Source of the DNA: DASRTE01 sp050743145 | GTDB lineage: Bacteria; Actinomycetota; Actinomycetes; Jiangellales; Jiangellaceae | Direction of reading: 5' to 3' | Length of the DNA stretch: 13,075 nucleotides | Assembly: GCA_050743145.1 (NCBI GenBank) | Contig: JBOGDU010000252.1 | Span: forward strand, 1 to 13,075 | In this document: positions 1 to 6,707 of the stretch, in pieces | How positions within the stretch are numbered: position 1 is the first letter of the stretch | Layout: every line of letters begins with the position of its first letter | Notes under the pieces: model-generated | Seen by the model: the letters and a program-made list of their open reading frames with translations, nothing else | Database searches by the model: none | What the model was told of the DNA's origin: nothing | Program-made: the position numbers and the translations under genes

Positions 1-1
1 C

Positions 2-121
2 CACCGGGGCGGCAAAGTCGACATGATCACCGGAGGCCGGAGCCTCTGCGCGATCGGAGGAGGCGACGGCGGCGACATGACCTGGCGCGCCGGAACGGAG
101 GGGCGGCCCGACTCGCGCTAA
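2..121 (+). CDS. Possible C-terminal tail of an upstream gene (partial)
   Basis: The frame beginning at base 2 is open to a TAA at 119-121 and would encode the last 39 residues of a protein entering from the left edge. About 34 of 39 codons end in G or C, and first positions are rich in G and A, as expected for real coding sequence at this base composition. The residues are glycine-rich, with acidic and basic positions and a short MITGG stretch, and match no family I recognise. The TAA overlaps the TAACGT -10 element of the next gene. An alternative is non-coding spacer before a divergent gene lying outside the window. An open minus-strand frame (ATG at 78) is also present but has no usable ribosome binding site. 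Confidence 0.4.
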   Translation, partial: HRGGKVDMITGGRSLCAIGGGDGGDMTWRAGTEGRPDSR

Positions 122-124
122 CGT
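119..124 (+). promoter_or_regulatory. -10 element of a probable leaderless promoter for the DUF3499 gene
   Basis: TAACGT fits the actinobacterial TAnnnT -10 pattern and ends 7 nt before the GTG at 132, so transcription would start at or next to the start codon. No Shine-Dalgarno sequence lies in the gap and no convincing -35 is visible. The same spacing recurs at five other genes here. Confidence 0.45.
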
Positions 125-131
125 TCGGCTC

Positions 132-485
132 GTGAGCCCGGCCCGTCGTCGCTGTTCCCGATCCGCCTGCGGCCGTCCCGCGGTGGCGACGCTCACCTAT
201 GTCTACGCCGACTCCACCGCTGTGCTGGGTCCGCTGGCCACCTACGCCGAGCCGCACTGCTACGACCTGTGCGTCGAACATTCGGAGCGGCTCGTGGCAC
301 CGCGAGGCTGGGAGGTGGTCCGGCTCGCTCCCGACCCGGCGAGCCTGGGTCCGAGCGGCGACGACCTCCTCGCACTGGCCGACGCCGTGCGCGAGGCCGC
401 CCGCCCCCAGCCGGTCCCACCGGCCCGGGTCGGCGAGGTCGGACGGCGCGGTCACCTGCGGGTGCTGCGCAATCCCGACGCCTAG
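132..485 (+). CDS. DUF3499 family protein (small zinc-ribbon-like)
   Basis: This 117-residue protein matches the actinobacterial DUF3499 family as I know it: a short basic N-terminus, then a CxxxxC pair (C8, C13), the conserved stretch ATLTYVYADSTAVLGPLA, and a second cluster C43-x3-C47 followed by H50 and LVAPRGWEVVRL. The paired cysteines suggest a structural zinc site, which is inference. The family has no established biochemical function but is typically found next to manB, as here, where manB starts 22 nt after the stop. The GTG start leaves no room for a Shine-Dalgarno and fits a leaderless transcript. The tail beyond residue 75 is proline- and arginine-rich and less conserved. The long minus-strand frames over this region are G+C-driven shadows. 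Confidence 0.85.
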   Translation: MSPARRRCSRSACGRPAVATLTYVYADSTAVLGPLATYAEPHCYDLCVEHSERLVAPRGWEVVRLAPDPASLGPSGDDLLALADAVREAARPQPVPPARVGEVGRRGHLRVLRNPDA

Positions 486-494
486 GCCTGTGGG

Positions 495-500
495 TAGGGT
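495..500 (+). promoter_or_regulatory. -10 element of a probable leaderless promoter for manB
   Basis: TAGGGT fits TAnnnT and ends 7 nt before the GTG at 508. It supports 508 rather than the in-frame GTG at 490 as the manB start, because 490 would lie upstream of the -10. It gives manB its own promoter in addition to possible read-through from the DUF3499 gene. Confidence 0.45.
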
Positions 501-507
501 CGGGGCC

Positions 508-1872
508 GTGCGCGACCTCGCTGGCATCGTCAAGGCGTACGACATCCGCGGCGTCGTGCCCGACGAGCTCGACGAGGGCGTTGCCCGGGCCGTCGGAGGT
601 GCGGCGGTCGAGGTGCTCGACGTGCTCGACGGCCCCGGTGCCGTGGTCGTGGGACACGACATGCGCCCGTCGTCGGAACCCTTGGCGCACGCGTTCGCCG
701 AGGGCGTGACCGTGCGCGGAGCGGACGTCGTCCACATCGGGCTGGCGTCGACCGACCAGCTCTACTTCGCCAGCGGATACCTCGGCCTGCCCGGCGCCAT
801 GTTCACCGCCAGCCACAACCCCGCGCAGTACAACGGCATCAAGCTCTGCCGGGTCGGTGCGGCGCCGGTCGGGCAGGACACTGGCCTGGCCGAGATCCGC
901 CGGCTGGCGGAGGCCGACTCGTTCGCCGTCGCGACCCGGTCAGGCGCCGCCGAGCATCGTGACGTGCTCGCCGACTACGCCGCCTACCTGCGCAATCTCG
1001 TCGACCTGTCCGGCCTCCGGCCACTGACGGTCGTCGTCGATGCGGCCAACGGCATGGCCGGGCACACCGTGCCCTCGGTGCTCGACGTCGAGTCCATGAC
1101 GGTCGTCCCGATGTACTTCGAGCTCGACGGCTCGTTCCCGAACCACGAGGCCAACCCGATCGACCCGGCCAACCTGCGCGACCTGCAAGCCGCCGTCGTC
1201 CAACACGACGCCGACCTCGGTCTGGCTTTCGACGGCGACGCCGACCGGTGCTTCGTCGTCGACGAGCGCGGCGAGCCGGTGTCGCCGTCGACGCTCACCG
1301 CGCTCATCGCTGTGCGCGAACTGGCCCGCGCGCCGGGAGCCCCAGTGGTCCACAACCTGATCACTTCGCGCTCGGTCGCCGAGATCGTGCGTGAGCATGG
1401 CGGTCAGCCGATCCGGAGCCGGGTCGGACACTCGTTCATCAAGCAGACCATGGCGGAGACCGGCGCCGTTTTCGGCGGTGAGCATTCCGGCCACTTCTAC
1501 TTCCGCGACTTCTGGCGTGCGGACTCCGGCATGCTCGCCGCGCTGCACACGCTGGCGGCGTTGGGCGGCGAGCCGGCGGGCACGTCGTTGTCGTCGATGC
1601 TCACCTCGTTCGAGCGATACGTGTCCTCCGGTGAGATCAACACGACCGTCGCGGACCAGGCGGCCACGATGTCTGCCGTCGAGGCCGCATTCGAAGGCCG
1701 GACAGGAGTCGCCTTCGACCATCTGGACGGGTTGACCGTCGAGCACCCTGACTGGTGGTTCAACCTGCGGCCGTCCAACACCGAACCCCTTCTCCGGCTG
1801 AACGCCGAGGCGTCCGACCGGGCCACCATGGTGGCGGTCCGCGACGAGGTGCTCGGAATCATGGCCGGCTGA
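508..1872 (+). CDS. manB: Phosphomannomutase/phosphoglucomutase
   Basis: A cytoplasmic alpha-D-phosphohexomutase of 454 residues, the usual length for bacterial ManB/AlgC-type enzymes. It converts mannose-6-phosphate to mannose-1-phosphate, the step before GDP-mannose. All four signature regions are present in order: the phosphoserine loop TASHNP (100-105, S102 phosphorylated in the family), the metal-binding loop DGDADR (242-247), the sugar-recognition loop GEHSGH (324-329) and the phosphate-binding loop RPSNTEP (421-427). The N-terminal IVKAYDIRG is also typical. I chose the GTG at 508 because the conserved region starts about 7 residues in and a -10 element lies just upstream; the frame stays open far upstream only because of base composition. 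A phosphoglucomutase activity cannot be excluded, but manA and the SIS gene nearby favour mannose metabolism. Confidence 0.95.
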   Translation: MRDLAGIVKAYDIRGVVPDELDEGVARAVGGAAVEVLDVLDGPGAVVVGHDMRPSSEPLAHAFAEGVTVRGADVVHIGLASTDQLYFASGYLGLPGAMFTASHNPAQYNGIKLCRVGAAPVGQDTGLAEIRRLAEADSFAVATRSGAAEHRDVLADYAAYLRNLVDLSGLRPLTVVVDAANGMAGHTVPSVLDVESMTVVPMYFELDGSFPNHEANPIDPANLRDLQAAVVQHDADLGLAFDGDADRCFVVDERGEPVSPSTLTALIAVRELARAPGAPVVHNLITSRSVAEIVREHGGQPIRSRVGHSFIKQTMAETGAVFGGEHSGHFYFRDFWRADSGMLAALHTLAALGGEPAGTSLSSMLTSFERYVSSGEINTTVADQAATMSAVEAAFEGRTGVAFDHLDGLTVEHPDWWFNLRPSNTEPLLRLNAEASDRATMVAVRDEVLGIMAG

Positions 1873-1892
1873 CGGCTCGAACGGGAGACTCG

Positions 1893-2060
1893 ATGAACCT
1901 CGACCCGGAGTTGCTGGAGATCCTGGCCTGCCCGGCCTGTCACGCCCGACTGCGGGTCGACGACGTGGCCGACGAACTCGTCTGCACCGGGTGCGGGCTG
2001 GCCTATCCGGTCCGCGACGACATCCCGGTGCTGCTGATCGACGAAGCACGCCAGGGCTGA
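1893..2060 (+). CDS. Trm112-like zinc-binding protein
   Basis: A 55-residue protein of the Trm112p-like (UPF0434/YcaR) family. The start is ATG 1893, with a GGGAG Shine-Dalgarno at 1883-1887; the longer open frame upstream overlaps manB and is not used. Characteristic features are LLEILACPAC (C13, C16), a second CxxC pair (C31, C34) forming a zinc ribbon, and the C-terminal AYPVRDDIPVLL signature. In eukaryotes and archaea Trm112 activates several methyltransferases; the bacterial role is not settled. It lies 20 nt after manB and its stop is 4 nt before the next start, so it is almost certainly co-transcribed and possibly translationally coupled with the SIS gene. The same manB-Trm112-SIS order is known in other actinobacteria. 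Confidence 0.88.
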   Translation: MNLDPELLEILACPACHARLRVDDVADELVCTGCGLAYPVRDDIPVLLIDEARQG

Positions 2061-2064
2061 GCGG

Positions 2065-3081
2065 GTGTTCGTCGACGCGGCTCTCGACGACCCGGTCGCC
2101 CTCGAGACGATCGACCCGGTTCTGCGGGAGCTGGCAGGTTGGGGCGCGGAGGTCCGCCGCGCCGACACTGCAGCATCCGACGCACTCTCACAGATCACCG
2201 AGAACGACCGGCCGAGGGCGGTGATCGCCGGCGGCGTGGACGGGCGCCTGTTCCGGGCAGTCCTCGAGCCGGTGTGCCCCGTGCCCTTCGTCGCCTGGCC
2301 GCACCCCGGGCTGCCGGGCTGGGCCGGCCCACTGGACCTGGTCGTGATGATGTCGGTCGACGGCTCCGACGCTGACGCCCTGATGCTCGTGGCCGAGGCG
2401 GTCCGCCGGGGGTGCTCGTTGCTCATCGCGGGGTCGGCCGAATCCCCACTGGCCGTCGCGGCGGCGAGCCGCAACACGACGCTGCTACCGGCGGCCACCG
2501 GGGACGCGACCGCGCTCGCGGTCCCGGTGCTGCGTGCCCTGCACCTGTTGGGGCTGGGACCGGAGGTGGAAGCCGAGCCGGTCGCGGTCGCCCTGGACGA
2601 CGTGGCGATGCGGTGTGCGGCATCGAACCCCGTGGATGCCAATCCGGCCAAGGAGATCGCCCTCGCACTGGCCGACGACGTCCCGGTCGTATGGGGCGGT
2701 TCGGTGCTCGCCGCCCGCGCGGCCCGGCGGGTCGCCGAGGCGTTGCGGGCCGCGTGCGGCCGACCGGCGATCGCCGGCGGTGACGGGCAACTGGTGCCGT
2801 TGCTGGAACGTGCACCCGAGATCGACGTGTTCGCCGACCCGTTCGAGGAAGGGCTGCCGGTGTCCCGGCCGTCGCTGCTGGTGCTCGACGACGGCGCCGA
2901 CTCGCCGAGCATCCGGACCGAACGAGAGCGGGTCGTGGGTGCCGCCGAGCGCAGCGCCGTCCGCGTGCAACAGGTTCGCGCCGCCGACGGGCCCGACGTC
3001 GGCCGCTTCGCGGCCCTGCTCGCCACCGGCCGGTTCGCCGCGGCCTACCTGGCGCTGGGCCTCGGCCGTCCGGCCGCCTGA
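2065..3081 (+). CDS. SIS-domain protein, phosphosugar isomerase-like (bifunctional PGI/PMI-related, Rv3256c/TobH type)
   Basis: A 338-residue cytoplasmic protein resembling the actinobacterial SIS-fold family related to bifunctional phosphoglucose/phosphomannose isomerases. A first SIS-like alpha/beta unit covers roughly residues 50-165, including DLVVMMSVDGSDADALMLVAEA followed by a GCSLLIAG strand where canonical enzymes bind the sugar phosphate. The second half (about 185-290) resembles the PGI C-terminal domain, with NPAKEIALALADDVPVVWGG and a late DPFEE motif. It sits between manB and manA, so a role in mannose or glucose phosphate interconversion is plausible, but I cannot confirm that all catalytic residues remain and it may be non-catalytic. 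The GTG start at 2065 is 4 nt past the upstream stop with no strong Shine-Dalgarno, suggesting translational coupling. Confidence 0.8.
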   Translation: MFVDAALDDPVALETIDPVLRELAGWGAEVRRADTAASDALSQITENDRPRAVIAGGVDGRLFRAVLEPVCPVPFVAWPHPGLPGWAGPLDLVVMMSVDGSDADALMLVAEAVRRGCSLLIAGSAESPLAVAAASRNTTLLPAATGDATALAVPVLRALHLLGLGPEVEAEPVAVALDDVAMRCAASNPVDANPAKEIALALADDVPVVWGGSVLAARAARRVAEALRAACGRPAIAGGDGQLVPLLERAPEIDVFADPFEEGLPVSRPSLLVLDDGADSPSIRTERERVVGAAERSAVRVQQVRAADGPDVGRFAALLATGRFAAAYLALGLGRPAA

Positions 3082-3144
3082 CCGCGTACGGTGGCCAGCC
3101 GATTACCGGGCAGCCGCGGGGCAGGGCATTGGATCGGGCGGCGC

Positions 3145-3150
3145 TAGGGT
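3145..3150 (+). promoter_or_regulatory. -10 element of a probable leaderless promoter for the O-methyltransferase gene
   Basis: TAGGGT ends 6 nt before the GTG at 3157. The 75-nt gap after the SIS gene has no Shine-Dalgarno near that start and no clear -35. It indicates that the methyltransferase begins a separate transcript. Confidence 0.42.
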
Positions 3151-3156
3151 GCCGGC

Positions 3157-3807
3157 GTGAGCCGATGGATGGACGACGCGGTCGAGGCATATCTCACCGA
3201 CCTGGCGGCGACGGAGTACACCGACCGGGTCCTGGTCGAGATGGAGGCGCGAGCCGAGGAGCACGGCTTTCCGATCATCGGTCGGGCCACCGGTCGGTAC
3301 GTGGAGCTGGCGGCGCGGTCGATCGGTGCACGCCGGGTGATGGAGCTGGGATCGGGCTACGGGTACTCGGCGTACTGGTTCGCCCGTGCCATCGGGCCGG
3401 CCGGCGAGGTGGTCTGCACCGATGGGGACCCGGAGAACGCCGTGCTCGCCGAGGGGTACCTGGGAGCCGCCGGCGTGTGGGACCGGGTCCGCTACCGAGT
3501 GGGCGACGCACTCACCGGATTCGCGGCGGAGGAGGGCGACTTCGACATCGTGTACTGCGATGTCGACAAGGACGGCTACCCGGCGTGCTGGCGAGCGGCA
3601 CGCGACCGTATCCGCGTCGGTGGCCTGTGGATCTGCGACAACGTGATCTGGAGCGGGCACGTGGCGACCGGCACCGACCGCGAAGGTCTCCCGGGGTGGA
3701 CGGCCGCCATCCATGAGCACAACCAGCTGGTCGCCGAGGACGACCGGTACGTCGGCGGCATCGTGCCGATTCGCGACGGAGTGATGGTGGCTCTCCGGGT
3801 CGGGTGA
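3157..3807 (+). CDS. SAM-dependent O-methyltransferase (family 3, metal-dependent catechol O-methyltransferase type)
   Basis: A 216-residue soluble class I methyltransferase of the O-methyltransferase family 3 type (CCoAOMT/COMT-like). The SAM-binding motif I is VMELGSGYGYSA (61-72), with the acidic end of strand 2 at CTDGD (87-91). The likely metal-binding residues are D135 in YCDVDKDGY and D161/N162 in DNVIWSG, and the conserved C-terminal IVPIRDGVMVALR strand closes the Rossmann sheet. The family methylates hydroxyl groups on small aromatic substrates using a divalent metal; the substrate here cannot be predicted. The product S-adenosylhomocysteine would be recycled by AhcY encoded downstream. 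The gene is tail-to-tail with the DUF998 gene, 21 nt apart, with no clear hairpin between. Confidence 0.88.
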   Translation: MSRWMDDAVEAYLTDLAATEYTDRVLVEMEARAEEHGFPIIGRATGRYVELAARSIGARRVMELGSGYGYSAYWFARAIGPAGEVVCTDGDPENAVLAEGYLGAAGVWDRVRYRVGDALTGFAAEEGDFDIVYCDVDKDGYPACWRAARDRIRVGGLWICDNVIWSGHVATGTDREGLPGWTAAIHEHNQLVAEDDRYVGGIVPIRDGVMVALRVG

Positions 3808-3828
3808 TCATCCGACGCGTGCCCGGCC

Positions 3829-4521
3829 TCAATCGGTCGCCTCGGGAAGCTCGGCCAGCAGCCGCGCCGCCATCACCGAGGCCCAGAGCAGGCCCAGTGC
3901 CACCGCGACACCGAGCACCACGTAGAACCTGTCGTGGTCGAGGAACGCGTCTGGCACGAGGCCGGCCACGCCCGTGGCCACGCAGTACGCCGCCCATCCC
4001 CGTTGCCCGAGCGCCGCGAACCGGCGCGCGAACACGAAGCACGCCACGACCAACGACAGCGATGCCAGCACCGGCGCGACGGAGTGCAGGATGCCGTGCC
4101 AGCTGAGCTGGTCGGGGGTGCCCTCCGGCGTTCCCGGCGGGAAGCCCAGGGCGGCGTCGGCCACGAAGACCCCGCCCATGACCAGCGCAGCGCCGTACAC
4201 GCCGATCAGGCGCGGTCCCCAGGTGCCGCCCCGGCCGGGGTACATGGTCCGACGCATCCCGACCGCCGACGCGACGAAGAGCAGGCCGGTGACCACGAAG
4301 TTGGCGATCTGGATCCATCCCAGGTCGCCGAGGCTCAGCAGGCTGAGCGGATGAGTGCTGGGGTCGAAGCCGTCGCGGGTGAGCATCTGGAGCACGCCCA
4401 CGACGATGAACAGGGGTCCCGCGACGACGCCGCAGGCCAGCAGCGCTCGTGTTCTTCGCACCTCCGTGACCGCCGCTGCAATCGGGGTCTCGTTCGACGG
4501 GGTTCTGACTGTCTGCGCCAT
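3829..4521 (-). CDS. DUF998 family integral membrane protein
   Basis: A 230-residue polytopic membrane protein with about six hydrophobic segments: near 27-46, 70-90, 103-125, 140-165, 175-190 and 200-222. The conserved DUF998 features are visible, notably FDPSTHPLSLLSLGDLGWIQ after the first helix and the following ANFVVTGLL. The first 25 residues are polar and cytoplasmic-looking, so there is no cleavable signal peptide. Function is unknown for the family, which is often found with small transcriptional regulators. The ATG at 4521 is preceded by a GAGAGGA Shine-Dalgarno (4528-4535 on the complement). It lies 73 nt downstream of the SRPBCC gene on the same strand and probably ends the ArsR operon, with a strong hairpin between that may lower its expression. 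Confidence 0.82.
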   Translation of the reverse strand: MAQTVRTPSNETPIAAAVTEVRRTRALLACGVVAGPLFIVVGVLQMLTRDGFDPSTHPLSLLSLGDLGWIQIANFVVTGLLFVASAVGMRRTMYPGRGGTWGPRLIGVYGAALVMGGVFVADAALGFPPGTPEGTPDQLSWHGILHSVAPVLASLSLVVACFVFARRFAALGQRGWAAYCVATGVAGLVPDAFLDHDRFYVVLGVAVALGLLWASVMAARLLAELPEATD

Positions 4522-4557
4522 TGCCTTGTCCTCTCACTTGGTATCGGGTGGCCGCCG

Positions 4558-4583
4558 GCGGACCCCGCTCGCACGGGGTCCGC
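4558..4583 (-). terminator. Strong hairpin between the SRPBCC and DUF998 genes (terminator or attenuator-like)
   Basis: A perfect 10-bp inverted repeat, GCGGACCCCG at 4558-4567 and CGGGGTCCGC at 4574-4583, leaves a 6-nt loop. It begins 11 nt after the SRPBCC stop codon in the direction of transcription. No T-tract follows, so it may act as a partial terminator or as an mRNA processing or stability element within the operon. Confidence 0.5.
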
Positions 4584-4594
4584 ACCGGGTCGGC

Positions 4595-5086
4595 TCAGTT
4601 CGTGAGCGGCTTGCCGGTCTCGAGCAGCGACTTGAGGTCGCTGAGTACCTCGGCCCAGCCGCCGCCTGCGCCCTTGTCCTCGTCCTGGCCGCCGACCATG
4701 GCCGCGGTCTGGGGGGCGCCGTCCAACTCGTGGGTCACCGTCAACGAGCTGACACCGTGCTCGCGTTCGTTGATGTCGTAGGTCAGTCGGGTGAAGCCCT
4801 CGTCGTTCCACCGAGCGCGCCAGGTCTGCACCAACCTGCGCGGTGGGTCCGCCTCGACGACCTCACCGTCGACGACGACCTCGGGCATTCCGGCGGCCTG
4901 CATCCCCTCGTCGGCAATGGTCCGGAACGCGCCACCAGGGCGCAGGTCGAACTCGACACGCCCCCTGTATCCGTACTTCTCCGTCCACTCGGGCTTGGTG
5001 ATCGCGTCCCAGATCGCCTGAGCCGACGCCTTGATGTAGACCCGGTAGACCTGGACGGTCTGCGTGGTCTCCGTCGCGTTGGTCAT
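4595..5086 (-). CDS. SRPBCC (AHSA1/START-like) domain protein
   Basis: A 163-residue protein of the SRPBCC superfamily, AHSA1-like subgroup. Typical features in order: the first strand VYRVYIKASAQAIWDAIT, the KPEWTEKYGY segment, the RPGGAFR turn, the strand pair EVVVDGEVVEADPPRRLVQTW, then the LTVTHELDG strand and a C-terminal helix containing GGWAEVLSDLKSLLETG that closes the hydrophobic cavity. The family binds hydrophobic ligands or co-chaperones; no specific ligand can be assigned. I start it at ATG 5086, which has a strong GGAGGAG Shine-Dalgarno and overlaps the ArsR stop codon as ATGA, a sign of translational coupling. The longer frame to 5155 only runs into the ArsR gene. ArsR-SRPBCC pairs are common in actinobacteria. 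Confidence 0.88.
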   Translation of the reverse strand: MTNATETTQTVQVYRVYIKASAQAIWDAITKPEWTEKYGYRGRVEFDLRPGGAFRTIADEGMQAAGMPEVVVDGEVVEADPPRRLVQTWRARWNDEGFTRLTYDINEREHGVSSLTVTHELDGAPQTAAMVGGQDEDKGAGGGWAEVLSDLKSLLETGKPLTN

Positions 5087-5400
5087 GACTCCTCCAGCTC
5101 GGTCTTGAGGTTCACGAGCGCCGACACATGGCGCTCGGTGTACTTGTCGATCCACCGGTCGTGGATCAACCGGATCGGCACCGCGTTCAGGAAGTGGAAC
5201 TTCTCCCGGCCCGACCGGCGGGTGACGACGAGGCCCGCCTCCTCGAGGACGCGGAGGTGCTTCATCACACCGAAGCGGGTCATCTCCACCTCGGACTCGA
5301 GCTCGGTGAGCGTGCGGCCGTCACGCTCGAAGAGCCGGTCGAGCAGGAAACGACGCGTCGGGTCGGCGAGCGCCTTGAAGACTCCGTCGTCTTCGGTCAC
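5083..5400 (-). CDS. ArsR/SmtB-type winged-helix transcriptional repressor
   Basis: A 105-residue winged-helix regulator. The opening FKALADPTRRFLLDRLF is the classical ArsR N-terminal helix, followed by LTELESEVEMTRFGVMKHLRVLEEAGLV (recognition helix near 43-58) and the wing TRRSGREKFHFLN. There are no cysteines or metal-binding motifs, so it belongs with the non-metal ArsR proteins paired with SRPBCC genes. I chose the GTG at 5400 over the upstream GTG at 5430 because the latter lies inside the promoter and operator, and homologous proteins begin just before the DGVFKAL segment. It probably represses its own three-gene operon through the palindrome at 5413-5432. The inducer is unknown. Confidence 0.88.
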   Translation of the reverse strand: MTEDDGVFKALADPTRRFLLDRLFERDGRTLTELESEVEMTRFGVMKHLRVLEEAGLVVTRRSGREKFHFLNAVPIRLIHDRWIDKYTERHVSALVNLKTELEES

Positions 5401-5407
5401 AGGAACA

Positions 5408-5437
5408 AAAATATGTGACCAGAAGGTCACATGTCAA
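5408..5437 (-). promoter_or_regulatory. Promoter of the ArsR operon (-35 TTGACA, -10 TATTTT)
   Basis: Reading the minus strand, TTGACA lies at 5437-5432 and TATTTT at 5413-5408, separated by 18 bp. This is the only consensus-like sigma-70-family promoter in the window, and its A/T-rich -10 stands out. The -10 ends 7 nt before the GTG at 5400, so the ArsR mRNA would be leaderless. Confidence 0.7.
5413..5432 (-). promoter_or_regulatory. Palindromic operator, probably bound by the ArsR protein
   Basis: ATGTGACC-TTCT-GGTCACAT is a perfect inverted repeat with 8-bp arms and a 4-nt spacer. It fills the -35/-10 spacer and touches both elements, the expected site for steric repression. A third half-site, TGTGACC, lies at 5401-5395 across the GTG start, 30 bp from the first. 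Binding by the adjacent ArsR protein is inference from position and symmetry. Confidence 0.65.
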
Positions 5438-5467
5438 GCCGCGTCCTACGCCGGATGCGACCGCATC

Positions 5468-5473
5468 TACGCT
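5468..5473 (+). promoter_or_regulatory. -10 element of a probable leaderless promoter for manA
   Basis: TACGCT fits TAnnnT and ends 8 nt before the GTG at 5482. The ArsR operator at 5413-5432 lies just upstream of where a manA -35 would fall, so ArsR binding could influence manA, though direct occlusion is not expected. Confidence 0.38.
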
Positions 5474-5481
5474 CGAGCGAC

Positions 5482-6672
5482 GTGGCCTACCTGCTGGACA
5501 ACCCGGTGCGCGCGTACGCCTGGGGATCACCGACCGCGATTCCCGATCTGCTGGGTGTCGCTCCGACCGGTGAGCCGCAGGCGGAGTTGTGGCTCGGCGC
5601 CCACCCGGGCGCTCCGTCGGCAGCCCTGACCGCAGCGGGCCCGGTGGCACTGGACCAGTTGATCCGGCGCGATCCCGCCGGGACGCTCGGCGCACCCGTC
5701 GTCGGGCGGTACGGGATCAGGCTGCCCTTCCTGCTCAAGGTCCTCGCGGTGGAGCGGCCGCTGTCGATCCAGGCGCATCCCACTACCGAGCAGGCGCGGT
5801 CCGGCTACGACGCCGAGAACGCCGCGGGCGTTCCCGCCGACGCCCCCGAGCGGACCTTTCGCGACCGCTGCCACAAGCCGGAGCTCGTCGTCGCCCTGTC
5901 CGAGTTCGAGGCCCTGCTGGGCTTCCGGAAGCCGGCGGACGCCCGGGATCTGATCGCCGGACTCGGCATACCTGGTCTGGGCGCCGTCGCCCAGGCACTC
6001 CGGCGTCCGGACGGGCTCAGGCAGGCAGTCCACACAGTGTTCGACCTCGGGCACGACGACGGGTGTCGGCTGGCCACTGCGGTGGCCGCGGCGTGTCGCA
6101 CACGACCGGGCGGACCCTTCTCGACGCTGGCGTGGATCGCCGAGGCGTACCCCGGCGACCCCGGTCTGCTGGTCGCGCTGCTGCTGGAGCCGTTGCGACT
6201 GCATGCCGGCGACGCCGTCGCCGTCCCGACCGGGATCCCGCACGCCTACCTGCGCGGCCTCGCAGTAGAGGCGCAGGCCAGCTCCGACAACACGGTGCGG
6301 GCCGGGTTGACCCCCAAGCACGTGGATCGGGACGCACTGCTGCGGATCCTCCGGTACGAGCCCGCCGGAGATCTGCGACCCGTTCCGGCCACCGGATCGT
6401 CAGCAGACGAGTTCGCGGTGCCCGGCGTGCCCGACTTCCGGCTGACCCGGTTCATGCTCGGGACCGATCCGATGCGGCTTCCCGGTGGCGTGCCGCGGAT
6501 CGTGCTCGTGACCCGCGGCCGCGTCACGCTGACCGCTGACGGGGCGCCCATCGGCCTGGGCAGTGGTGCGTCGGCGTTCGTGCCTGCGGGCGACACCGTG
6601 GTCGCGCTCACCGGGCCGGGCACAGCCTTCGTCGTCGGGCCCGGCGGCGGCGAGAACAATGCGGCAAGATGA
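5482..6672 (+). CDS. manA: Mannose-6-phosphate isomerase, class I
   Basis: A zinc-dependent type I phosphomannose isomerase of 396 residues. It interconverts fructose-6-phosphate and mannose-6-phosphate in the cytoplasm and feeds ManB. The beginning VRAYAWGS and ELWLGAHP (36-42) are signature regions. Predicted zinc ligands are Q97 and H99 in SIQAHP, E134 in HKPE and H254 in GIPHAYL. The catalytic arginine is likely R273 in DNTVRAGLTPKH. The C-terminal 80 residues form the second cupin half. The GTG at 5482 was chosen over the ATG at 5431 because the protein family begins right at YLLDNPVRAYAWGS, and because upstream codons would overlap the ArsR promoter. The downstream transporter gene follows after 35 nt and may be co-transcribed. 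Confidence 0.94.
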   Translation: MAYLLDNPVRAYAWGSPTAIPDLLGVAPTGEPQAELWLGAHPGAPSAALTAAGPVALDQLIRRDPAGTLGAPVVGRYGIRLPFLLKVLAVERPLSIQAHPTTEQARSGYDAENAAGVPADAPERTFRDRCHKPELVVALSEFEALLGFRKPADARDLIAGLGIPGLGAVAQALRRPDGLRQAVHTVFDLGHDDGCRLATAVAAACRTRPGGPFSTLAWIAEAYPGDPGLLVALLLEPLRLHAGDAVAVPTGIPHAYLRGLAVEAQASSDNTVRAGLTPKHVDRDALLRILRYEPAGDLRPVPATGSSADEFAVPGVPDFRLTRFMLGTDPMRLPGGVPRIVLVTRGRVTLTADGAPIGLGSGASAFVPAGDTVVALTGPGTAFVVGPGGGENNAAR

Positions 6673-6707
6673 CCATCGCCCGGCTCCGGAGCGGAAGGTA
6701 ACCAGGC

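Noticed and set aside
1..78. Possible N-terminus of a divergent metallopeptidase gene (minus strand, ATG at 78)
   Set aside because: A zinc metallopeptidase gene is often divergent from DUF3499, but the 26 residues visible do not show its conserved start and there is no Shine-Dalgarno. The plus-strand frame has better codon statistics.
199..507. Upstream extension of the manB frame, including a GTG at 490
   Set aside because: It overlaps the DUF3499 gene in another frame, and the conserved mutase region begins just after 508. The GTG at 490 lies before the -10 element that fits the 508 start.
27..737. 236-residue minus-strand frame over the DUF3499 gene and the manB start
   Set aside because: Low-complexity Ser/Thr/Arg translation, antisense to two supported genes.
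1497..3026. 509-residue minus-strand open frame opposite the end of manB, the Trm112-like gene and the SIS gene
   Set aside because: Ser/Arg/Thr-rich low-complexity translation without family features. It is a G+C-driven antisense shadow of well-identified genes.
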